From: Hydnum rufescens UP504
Lineage: Eukaryota > Basidiomycota > Agaricomycetes > Cantharellales > Hydnaceae
Assembly (NCBI GenBank): GCA_014904985.1
Contig: MU129119.1
Location: forward strand, 1 to 64,000
Direction of reading: 5' to 3'
DNA length: 64,000 nt
The first letter of the stretch is position 1, and each line of letters begins with the position of its first letter. Positions 45,233-54,622 of this stretch are shown here, piece by piece. The notes below the pieces were generated by a model. The model had not been told where the DNA came from, searched no databases, and was given only the letters and a program-made list of their open reading frames with translations. The position numbers and the translations under genes were made by a program.

Positions 45233-46536
45233 TGTTGGAGGGATAAATCCCTACACCATAGAATCCTCATTCGAGGCCCATTTTCCTTACAAATGAATCA
45301 ATTATATGTCACTGTGCTCATTTAAATTTATCATCATTCATTTATTCAAGAAATCAATTGGATTCCCACCCCTTTCCAACTCATAATATTTCCTCATTCC
45401 TTTACCATGTCCACCAGTCAATTTATTGACTATCCATCAGACTTCAACAGTTCTCATCAAAAAGGGGCAGTTTATGCCCTACATCAAGTCCATTTTCTTT
45501 GGACAAGGCAATTCAACTTGCCATTCTTCCTCAAGACTGTATGGCTTGTCTGTTCTTCCAAGCCATTCTACTGCCTTAAGGGTGATAAATTGTGATTATG
45601 TAATGACATGGGCTGGGCCTAGTTCCAATTCTGGACTCATGGATCTGTCACATGATCCAGATAGGGGTTGCACTACTCTAAAGGAGTATTTTTCGAATTT
45701 CTCTGTCGGTTTTGATTGGATCAACTCGAAATGACTGCACCCAGAAAGATATGAATTGTACCTATTGAACAGTACCAAACACAAAACTAACAGATCAAAA
45801 ACGCGGTCCCTGTAATGATATCTTGCCATGATTCATACTCTGAAGGAGTATTTCTTGATTTTCGAAGCCAATTCTTATCGGATTTGTTCACAAGTACCAT
45901 GCCCTGAAAACTGTTGAAAATGCACATCGAACAGTACTAAGGGAAAAACAAGTGGACACGAACTCCATTTTTCACAAGACAACTCCCTTCCCATGACTCC
46001 CCCTTTGCTCCACCATTCAAAATAGCGAATTACTTCTGGCTCTCTTATGTCTGATGGAGAAGACCCTCAGGGAGACCTATTCCACTTTTCCTTAAGGGAA
46101 CCTGTCCAGGTTTGAAGGAGGAATAGCATGTAATGTGTCAATCTCCCCTTTTATCTTTAAATTGGAATATCTCCATCAGTTTTGAAGATTTTAACTTCAT
46201 TTCTTCTTCTCTGTGTGTCCCTTAAGTCCGACTTTTTCACTTTTTATTGAGTTGAAGTCTGGATTGGTCCCTGGGTGATTTCTCACTACAAAAAGCAAAT
46301 TCTAACTACACTTTGACTAAGGTCTCAAGAAGAGATTCTTAGGGTGTGGTAATTTGACTGAAACACACATTCTCACTTAATTGCTTGGGCTTTGTTGGCT
46401 CACTGTAATTTCCCCTGTTCAAAAGACCTTCCCCCACTTGGACCTGAATATCCAGATTAGTTCTGTGATTCCCTCCTTCATCCCTGGCTCAACCTTGTGG
46501 ACAGTAGTTGGATTGGTTGATAACCATCCTGCTTAC
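45233..46536 (+). mobile_element. Solo LTR, TGTTGG...CTTACA (copy 2), inside an array exon
   Basis: Same family as 27109-28490 but about 80 bp shorter (deletion at 46266). The flanks are CTGC (45229-45232) and CCGC (46537-46540), equal if one CpG has mutated. It splits the exon between introns P6 and P7, so the array existed before the LTR came in. CpG content is lower than in the 27-kb copy. Confidence 0.75.
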
Positions 46537-46605
46537 ACCGCAATGCCAAAAAAAAATGAATACTACACACCCACTTCAGTGGGTGTGATAATTTTCAATT
46601 TCAAG

Positions 46606-46700
46606 GTTAGTATTCCCTGTATATAAGTGTGACCACACAGCATGTGCTGCTCCTTTTGTGTGGTTTTTTTTTTTAACCAACTTAATACTTATTATCATAG
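46606..46700 (+). other. Array intron P7
   Basis: TTCAAG|GTTAGT donor, TTAACCAACTT branch and TTATCATAG acceptor. The internal hairpin is half eroded (46632-46663): only GCTGCTCCTTTTGTG is well kept. Exon hairpin at 46563-46589. Confidence 0.55.
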
Positions 46701-46829
46701 GTATTCTTTTGAACCCTCAATCAAGACCTGCAATGTCACCAAACAAATACATGAGAACAGCAACCCATGCCCCAAACAAAACCCATGAATGAGATGACCT
46801 GCCTATCAGTGGATCACCAAGCCATGCTC

Positions 46830-47337
46830 CCAGTACCACACACTCACTAGGGCAGGTGTGTGCTACTAAGTAGTTTTTTTCTTTGTTTTTTTATTTATTT
46901 CTGTAGACAGGTACTACACACCTGCCCTAGCAGGTGTGTGGTGCTACTCAGTAGTATTTCTATGGACAGTACCACACACCCACCTATGGGTATGTGGTAT
47001 TTTTTTTGTTAATAGAATTTTTAAATAAATAAATAAACAAGTCAATAATGCAACATGGGAGTGCTGAATGAAACCAGAGACCCTGCTGACCTGGGTATGT
47101 AGAATATAGTAATAATAAATAAGTAAATATAAATGGAACACATTATCCCTGATAAGCCCATATGGCCTGCTGCAAGTCTGAGATTCTCTAAGTCCCAGTT
47201 TTGGCCAATTCTGGGCCAGGAGGTGAAATCATAAAAATGGCCATTTTGGCTGGAATAGTGATGGGACCTACTTAGGTACCATTATCTGCCCCAGAAGTGG
47301 TACCTAAATAGGTAGGCTTAGATGACTGACCAAGGTG
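46830..47337 (+). repeat. Right terminal module of the array element
   Basis: Three ACACACC/GGTGTGT hairpins in a row (46829-46863, 46913-46949 and 46968-47000), a 37-bp GTAGTT...CTGTAG segment (46870-46906), an AAATAAATAAATAAA run, then the inner and outer terminal inverted repeats. The module recurs at 1621-1860. Confidence 0.65.
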
Positions 47338-47746
47338 TACCTTCTGGCAGGTGAGTTTGTCTGTGGGCTCAAACTTGGTTGTATTTGACCTTGTATAACC
47401 ACAGGAGAACAAGCATACACTCCCAATGTGGTTCTGAATGGCTATGGATTATCCCCCAATCCAGGTGTCCTCAGTCCCATGTGAGTGAGTCTTCTCTTTG
47501 AGCTCAGAAACAATGACAAAAAGACACAGCTGCCTCAAACCCAACATCATGGAAGCACTTCAGATGCTCAAGTTCATGCTCAAGAAGGAGCAGCTGAATT
47601 TCATGAAGGATTGGAAGACCCCAGTTTCTGACATGGCAGTCGATCCCGACAATGAAAATGACACCCTCCAAGATATATTGAGTGTTCCCCCTTTGGAGAT
47701 GGATGAGGCACTGGAGCAGTTTATGGAGAAAGAGGATTTGATTTAG
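47338..47746 (+). pseudogene. hAT transposase C-terminal dimerisation part
   Basis: After the second TACCTTC comes TGGCAG (W-Q), then a 54-bp GT-AG intron (47351-47404), ENKHTLP and MAMDYPPIQVSSVPCE, a TGA where Arg is expected, then VFSLSSETMTKRHSCLKPN and IMEALQMLKFMLKKEQLNFM. S-V-P-C-E-R-V-F-S and the LMEALQMLKF helix are the hallmark of the hAT C-terminal dimerisation domain. The stop is a CGA to TGA change. The frame ends at a TAG after KEDLI, 183 bp before the inverted repeat. Confidence 0.85.
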
Positions 47747-47937
47747 AATGACTAGGCATGACCCATCATTATGATTATGTACATAGAAGTCATAGCTTGA
47801 GCCAACTTGAAGTCCAAGTCAAGTCCTAAATTTGACTTGGCTTTGGTGATAAGCCAAATCCTTCAGCAGTCACATGGAGTCACCCAAAAGCCAGTCCAAG
47901 TTGAGCCAAGTTGAGTCATGGCAACACTACCTTTCAC

Positions 47938-48921
47938 CCTACTTTAGACCCCAACTCTGATGTGGAGAAGTCCTCTCATAGACAATATTAATGCACACAT
48001 GAACATTTGAGTTCACTCTGCCTCTATCAAGACTCAACACTGCTGCTACAGCGCACACCACATCTTGGTCCAATCCTTTGCTTGTTGCTGGGGTGACAGT
48101 TATACCTGCTAAGATTGACCTGCTGTTAGCATAACAGCCCAGGATATTGCAGTCCTCTAAACAAGAGGTGCTGGGAGAGTGTTCTCCTATATTGTCCCTT
48201 GTCTACCTTGATCTTAGTGGATGTAACAAATCTACAGGATCAGTACCCAAACTCTAGTCCATGTGCTTAGGTCCATTTCATCCCCAACCCCTTGTCCATT
48301 CCTCTCTCAACTCTCTCCACATGAGTCCCCATAAAGTGATGATCTGGGCTGTTGTTGTGCATTGCCCCCCAAAGCATGTGTTTTATGCACTTGTACCAGG
48401 GAATAGGGATGTTGCTGACCTACTTTGTGCTGTCTCTAGTGTTCTGCATTGTGGATCTCAGTGCAGCAATAGACAAGTTATGAGGTACCACCTGGACAAC
48501 ACATGTTAGTACCACCAAATCCAAAGCATGCCATTGTCCTTTTGAGATAGAACAATGTGTGCACATCACTATCACCACAGAGCAAGCTGTCCAAGAGGTG
48601 AGTGATTCACTGCATTAGATTGTCATCTTCCCTCATCATTTTTTGGGACAAAGGTTGCAGCATTCGATGGATGAGGGATATGATGGGATTTGCAATTGGC
48701 CCAGTAATGTAATGTTGAAAGTTCCAGTCCAACTGATCAAGGTGGTCAAAACAACAGAGATGATGGGCTTTTCTCAAGACTACAGAGTTGTTGGGGGAAA
48801 GGTGGGATTCTGGAGAGTCCACAGATGTCTGTTCACCTCATAGGATACTGCTGAAGCCTGAAAGCATCCAAAGTGATCACATCCTTTGGCATGGTACCCA
48901 CTTCATCTTCAATGATGATGT
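47938..48921. other. CpG-poor region, no gene recognised
   Basis: Short frames only; 48261-48509 on the plus strand and 48607-48822 on the minus strand look vaguely coding but match nothing I know. Confidence 0.3.
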
Positions 48922-49802
48922 AATTTCCAATAATATTTCATTGCTCAATAAGCGGAGCATCAGCCTAGTAGTGAATGCTCTCACACCCTTAACTCTCACC
49001 ATGACATCAACAAGTTTGTCATTGATATCATGCCCAATAGAGCCCATGTTAGAAACATAAGCCAGGTAAACCAGCACAGAGATACCACTTGAAATCAGTA
49101 ACATTCTCATATGCATTGCAAGAACACATGGTGATGATGCACCAGGAAACTTTGAGTTGGGAAGTGGAAGTGAGTATTGAGGGTGTGGGTGGGCATCTGC
49201 ATGGGTTACTGAGATAGCCAGAGACATCAGATGCCACTGCTGCTGCTGTGTGTGCAAGAGATTGGGCAGCACTTGGGAGGGTGGATGTTGCACTGTCTTG
49301 GCTCAGTGCAGGGTAGTCTCTGGACAATTCACTCTAACTTATAGTCAGTCACCTGATGGTGAATGTCAGTATTCAGTTTGTATAGATCATATCCATGACA
49401 AACCATGGAAGAAACAAGATCAAGAATGTGCATTTGTAAGCTGTTGTCTTGATCTTCAATGCTGGAGATGATCCCATCTTGATGAGCAGAAATGACATGG
49501 GGGTGCAAAGGAACGATTTTTGCCATCACCAATAACAAAATGTATTTCACTGATTTTCCATTGCTACACCATCAATATATGCTTCATTATGCAAGGGGGC
49601 CCAAACATAACTCACAGTTCTGATCTGGGTTGTGCAAAAATGCAGCCAGTTTATCAGTGGACATCTTTACCAGAGATTGATCACTTGGACCTTCCCACAT
49701 ACCACCGATAATGCAAGTTTGCACACATTTGTACAGCAGAGACACCACCAGTGTTGTTGAGATGAGCTCTGTTATTGTTATTTGTTTCTGCAGTAGGTTC
49801 AA
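48922..49802 (-). pseudogene. AP-3 delta fragment, second copy
   Basis: Carries LLYKCVQTCIIGGMWEGPSD, KYILLLVMAKIVPLHPHVIS and VYLAYVSNMGSIGHDINDKL on the minus strand. It lacks everything downstream of LLSNEILLE, so it is a shorter piece than the copy at 14417-16920. Arg to Gln/His/Cys/Trp changes are the protein trace of CpG loss. Confidence 0.7.
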
Positions 49803-50019
49803 ACAGGGCTAGAGCACCTAGCTAAGATAATAATATGAGAGGGGTAATGAAGCAAGCAGAAGCATTAGACACTGTAATATTCCAGAGATAGGATGATTAG
49901 GGACAGATCAGCTTGATCACTTTAATCAGCATCAAATTATTGGAAGACTTGGCAAGAATATTGAATAATTGGGGGGAGGCTAATACTGGGGATTGTGCCT
50001 TGCCAGTTTGCAAAGCACA

Positions 50020-51200
50020 CTAACCATTGCAGATACACCCCTGCATAATGTTGAGGATGATTCAGCACACTGCAGGTTGGGTAATTAGAGTCAAGGATGG
50101 CTGCAACATAGATGTGTGTCCAGATTTCTCTGCAAACACTATCATGTCTGGCAGTGACTCAATGAACCAGACTCACCCATGTTGGCCTCAGTCAAGTAGA
50201 CCCTGACACATTCTTTAGTGTGCCAGTAGGTGAGGTTACATTTGCTGTAGCTTGTGGAAAGACTATAACAACTTTTCATGTCACAGGAGTTGCTACAACC
50301 ATTGGTTGATCAAGAACCACTAAGCAATATTGATGCCAGTGCTATGCAACAGGACCCCCCCATGCTGAGTTGATTGCCTATCTCAATCTCACCATGATCC
50401 CCAAAAAGGGCGAAAGTCCTGTGGATGACTTTGTTGTGAGCTCTTCAAGCTTCTGGATTGTGTTCATCAAGAGCATGCATAGGTGGACCTTTCTTTTCTT
50501 ATTTGTGGTGAAAACAGGCACACAGACTAGCATCTGTATCATCGATCGGTCTCAGAATGATATTCTTCTCCTTGTCCAGGAGGACAACCATTTAGAGCTC
50601 AGTGAGCCATCAACACACAGGCTTAGCTTGTAGCAGAGACAGTTGCAGCCTTCAGTGAGAATAGTGCAGGATGGGGAGTGGCTGGGCTCCCTCTGGTGGA
50701 GAAGGCAAGTCATTTCGCGAGTTTGTGGACCTTTTTCTGAGAGCTTATACTTCTTAGGTAATACCTGGCATTGTCATGGTCAGCATGTCACCTGCATTCT
50801 TTAAAATTCCTGTCACCCAAACTCTCTTGATTCATATTTGCCATGGAACCTATCCTGAGGAGGGAACCAGCATGACCTATTGTTATCTGCCTGCTTCTTG
50901 ACCTATCTGTGGCCATCAGCAGACAGAGCGAGTGAATCCAATGTCATCAATGGGGCATGCAAATGCACAGCAAAGAATGATAGCTGCATGATACTCAACC
51001 ACATCCTGGAAGTCCTTTGCACAGAAGATTATTCAGTGACTCCTGCCTCTGACCACATGAGTAGAAGCTGCACTGGTGCAAGCAACAAGAAGCATACAGC
51101 AGGACAAAGTATAGGGCCATCAATTAATGTGTCTAAACCCAATGGTCATCTGTTTCTTTGTGGTCCAACCACTAGCACTTTGCATGGCAAGTTTGCATGA
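50020..51200 (+). pseudogene. Uncharacterised VMVGTSP-family fragment, second copy
   Basis: Same pieces as 17060-18320: EKGESPVDDFVVSSSSFWIV (50403-50462) and, across the intron-like gap, the segment equivalent to MVGTSPAFFKIPVTQ, now with CpG-type changes. Non-functional. Confidence 0.4.
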
Positions 51201-51589
51201 TTTACTTGATTGTAGCAGGCACACTGACCTCACACTGCTGCAGTATCCAGGTCAGGCAATCAGTCACATACTGCTAGTGAGGTTCCAATAAATGATGCTG
51301 GAGACACAACCATAGGCAACACCACTCCACATGCAGCCAAATACACAACCATCATCTCAATCAATCCACTCCACCACCTGCAAATACCATGCCATCCACC
51401 CAACCTTCCTCAATGCCATTCAGTAAGAATGTATCGGGAAATGCCCCCAATGATTGGCATAAAGGCCCATTGTACCCTCTCCTTGAAAACAATACCAAAA
51501 ACCCAACAATAATTGTGTTCAAAAATTTCTTGTGGGTGTTTTCGAATTCAAGTCTCTGCATGACATTGATTTGGAAGCAATATACCAGG

Positions 51590-52400
51590 ACCCAGAGACT
51601 CTCAAACATCTCCCCCTAAATTCAATATCTCCTTAAAGAAATCTGAAGTTGAACATTACCAGCCTTTCATGACCCTAGTAAACCACATTTTGGCAGCTGG
51701 CACATGCCAGAAAAGTTCAAAGCCTTCCATCTTCACTTGCTCTCATGACACATTTGATGTGCATGGTTCATCTGGTGCCATTCAGTGACCTGATCTGATG
51801 TTGTCTTCTCATCAGACTCCAATCATATGCAGAGTAATCCATTGCATTGGTTGGATGTAAAGATGGTGTTGGAATTTAAGGCCAAGCAAAGGCCCAAGAG
51901 TATGGGTCAATTCTCAAAATTGCAGGACCCTACTTGTTCCACAATGCAATCTACCACTTCCTCTGCAGTGTCAAATGGCAGCACTAACTCTAAATGCCTG
52001 CATGACTTGTTGATGAGTGACAAGATGCTCAATAAAGCTCCCTGGACAATGGGTGGTGATGCCAAGTCAGTTGAACTGCAGCTTGCATCATATGCTCTTG
52101 AATCCTGTATCCACAGACACTATTGCACCCAATAATTCTTGGGATGGTTCTTGGATTGAGGCTCTGCCTCTGGTAGTAGGACCATGTAGGTGCTATGAAG
52201 TCTCAAGGATCTTGCTCATCCAATTCCTGATGAGTATCTCAACCTTTAATGATGAGGGTTGGGGATTTCATCCAAAGATCAAGTATGCCCTGTCCACTGT
52301 GACTCCAACTCATTGTACACCAGAGCCAAGAGACACTGGAGTACTTTGTCAAATTTGATGCCTCCTTAAAGAACTCAGAGGTTGGATGTTATGAGCCCTT
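51590..52400 (+). pseudogene. FunK1-like gene remnant (5), longest
   Basis: HYQPFMTLVNHILAAG (51651-51700), DVHGSSGAIQ, then WLDVKMVLEFKAKQRPKSMG (51850-51905), SVELQLASYALES (52068-52106), and a DNA-level match to the 22870-23290 fragment up to DEGWGFHPKIKYA (52250-52290). The order PFxxLVNxIL, G-S-G-x-x-x-P-D, V-x-x-x-x-EFK, QLAxYALE is that of FunK1 N-terminal domains. Its kinase half is missing. A second partial start (VGCYEPFTLLVNHVLAAITK) at 52385-52440 hints at a tandem or rearranged copy. Confidence 0.5.
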
Positions 52401-52599
52401 CACACTCCTTGTAAACCATGTTTTAGCAGCTATTACCAAGCTGAAAGCACACAGCCTTCCATCTTGCTTGCCCTCATCTTGATTTTGATGCTTGTGGTTC
52501 ATCTGGCACAGTCTGGTGGCCTGACATTGTTTTCTCATCAAAATCTGATCAGATGAGTACTGGTCTGACATAATGATGGTGTGGCCAAACAAGGATTCA

Positions 52600-53290
52600 A
52601 CAGCACATGACAATTATTGAAATTGCAAGAGGGCTCCAATTCAAGCATATCAGGGATGCAACATTCAATGGGAAACCCCAGTCTCTCTACTTTTCCAACA
52701 ATCACCCTACACACCCAGGCCTTTTCAAAGGCATGGAAGTTATTCTGGAAGAGTGTAGTTATCTGAATGCCCAAACCCTCTGTGCTCAATGCCCTGACTT
52801 CAAGTGCAAAAAGGGTGCTGTAAACTGCTGCTGTTGCTGGCTGCTATTCAGTGAACCAGACTTTGTCAACATTGATTCAATTCTGGAAGGCCACTGCCAT
52901 GAGCATGGCTTTACTGTCTTGTTTCTTCCAAAATTCCATTGTGAGCTCAATTTCATTAAAATGTGCTGGGGCTTTGCAAAGTGACTATTGAGAGTATACC
53001 CCCTCCACCATTGAAGATGTTGAAAAAAATGCACTTAATGCTTTGGAAGCAGTCCCTCTATTGTCAATGAGAAGGTATATACATTGATGTCATTTTTCAT
53101 CTTCATATATCTGCTGATTACTTAATAGGCTTTCAAATTGTGCATTGTGATACATGGATGGATATAGGCAGGGCTTGAATGGAAAAAGGCCACAAATAAA
53201 TACCAGGGACATTGCCAAATCCCAATGGGGGCAACACAGGAAGTAATTCAGGAGTTGATGAGGTCCAAAAAGGCATAGTGTACTCTAGAT
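52600..53290 (+). pseudogene. DDE_3-type transposase C-terminal remnant, catalytic Glu lost
   Basis: PTHPGLFKGMEVILEE, then AQCPDFKCKKGAVNCCCCWL, LFSEPDFVNIDSILE, VLFLPKFHCELNFIKMCWGF and, in another frame, STIEDVEKNALNALEAVPLL, then YRQGLNGK. This is a widespread basidiomycete transposase (DDE superfamily endonuclease). The usual HCELNFIE ends in Lys here (NFIK), a G to A change that removes the last catalytic acid. CCCC-rich CxC motifs may bind zinc. No terminal repeats identified. Confidence 0.65.
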
Positions 53291-53740
53291 ACACACACAA
53301 TCATCCATATTTTGAAATCCTGTATGATCCTAGTTGGATTGACAAAGTTGGCTGCTTACATCATCATCAGAGTTTGCTGGCATAGTGATGACTTATGGAT
53401 GATGGCTACCTTAGTATACAGCTCAGCTCAGGATTTCCAGATTTCCTGATCTCCTATCAAGTTTTCTCTCACCAACAGCAATGCCTGCCTTTAAAAATGA
53501 TATAATCTGTATTTTCATTAGATATTTACATTGATTATCCTAAATTGAAAGGCATTTGAACAAAGTATTTTGAATGAAAATTCAAATTAGAATGGGATTT
53601 GGGACTCTAAAGCCTTATACTTGTTTCTGAGGATGTCAAATTCAGATGTGGAATCAAGACAATGCTCCCCACATGTGCTCTACAGAATATGCCCATATTT
53701 TCATCCAGTGTGCAGATGGTGCCACCCTTTCTGATTGCAA
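53291..53740. other. No gene recognised
   Basis: AT-rich, CpG-poor spacer between the transposase remnant and the C-run array. Confidence 0.3.
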
Positions 53741-53744
53741 ATAT

Positions 53745-53962
53745 TGGGTAACCCCCCTTTGGTAATAGCCCCCCCTGCTAATACACCCCCCCCTCTTGTT
53801 GGTAACCCCCCCCTGCTGGTAACACCCCCCCTTGTTGGTAACACCCCCCCTGCTGGTAATACCCCCCTTCAGAGTTACCAACCTCCCCTCACAAATCCTC
53901 CCTTGGAATTAAACCCCCCCTCTGCAGTTAATAATCCCCCTTCCCCCATTTAACAACCCCCC
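53745..53962 (-). repeat. C-run minisatellite (G-quadruplex-prone on the minus strand)
   Basis: About a dozen runs of 5-8 C separated by TGCTGGTAA/TTGTTGGTAA-type spacers give a 20-24 bp period. On the minus strand these are G-tracts that meet the G-quadruplex rule several times over. The right third decays (ctcccc, cctccc). Open frames here are repeat artefacts. Confidence 0.8.
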
Positions 53963-54622
53963 TGGACAAGTGGATAGACCATAACACTAAGGAGTGCCAG
54001 TACATAGGATTCTAATTACCACATAAATGTGTAGTCTCCTTAGCTTGTTGTTTAAGGTAGACTTCTGCTATAATGGCATTGAGAGGTCCTATGTTCATAC
54101 CTGAGTGAGAGTATTTGTTTTTGGCACCTTGGTTCTCACCACACAGGATGTGCTGGCTCACTGCCCAGTTCAAACTCTGAAGATGAGGTAATCATTGACC
54201 TAAGTCCTTTCTGTTATAGATTAAACTCAGGATTTCCACTTCTACTCTGGACTACAGTTCTGAGTGTTTGTTGGTATGATCCACAAGTTAAGGACTAGCT
54301 CCTTCCTTTTCTGCTTAGACCCTTCTGGGCTGCAGGACTTGTCTCTCTATTGTTCTCTCCCTCTAGCCCAGACTCAGTTGGACTTATCCAGTGTAGAAGA
54401 GAAAATGTTCAAGCCTCAAAAACCCTTTGATTTAAGCATCTCAGGAAATTGGTGTCTGCTGGCATTGAACCCCAGAAGAGAAGTGTGGCCACTCACTAAG
54501 GCAATAAATCTGCATTTTGGCACATGATTTAAGGGCAGGTGACCTAATAAAGAGGTTAGTAAGAAGAATGATGAGTAAGGCATCAGAAAGGGATGATTAA
54601 GACAGTTGGTAAGGTGGTTAGT
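53963..54622. other. No gene recognised
   Basis: Short frames only. It ends where the duplicated segment begins. Confidence 0.3.

Larger units (their letters stand above)
33546..47337. mobile_element. 13.8-kb TIR element carrying the hairpin-intron array, inserted in hAT
   Basis: The ends CAGCCTGGTCAGTCA (33546-33560) and the complement of TGACTGACCAAGGTG (47323-47337) match at 13 of 15 bases. The flanking sequence TACCTTC is duplicated (33539-33545 and 47338-47344), and excision restores the hAT codons for PILTF-WQ. A second, internally palindromic inverted repeat, AGGTACCA...TGGTACCT, lies just inside both ends (33573-33615 and 47268-47312). No transposase of its own is visible, so it is non-autonomous or has lost it. 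It has itself been hit by an LTR (35535), a Harbinger element (about 38240-40830) and a solo LTR (45233). Superfamily is uncertain; a 7-8 bp duplication and a CAG start lean towards hAT-like. Confidence 0.75.
30873..47929 (+). mobile_element. hAT DNA transposon, about 3.3 kb, interrupted by a 13.8-kb element
   Basis: Terminal inverted repeats TAGTGTTGCCA (30873-30883) and its complement TGGCAACACTA (47919-47929). The flanking octamers are CCTTTTGC (30865-30872) and CCTTTCAC (47930-47937), which differ only as the two CpG-decay outcomes of CCTTTCGC. Subterminal GGCTTGAGCC/CAAGTCAAG-like motifs occupy 30890-31020 and 47785-47915. The transposase reading frame is split between 31100-33545 and 47338-47746. 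Confidence 0.85.
48922..51397. repeat. CpG-decayed duplicate of 16026-18507
   Basis: Collinear, same orientation, almost no large indels. Differences are overwhelmingly CG here changed to TG or CA (for example gatatcgcgcccaatagag versus gatatcatgcccaatagag). A few CpGs survive, such as at 50539-50547 and 50717-50721. Both homology edges fall inside the gene fragments. Confidence 0.9.

Noticed and set aside
53735..53953. Pro/Asn-rich protein gene
   Set aside because: It is the translation of the C-run minisatellite.
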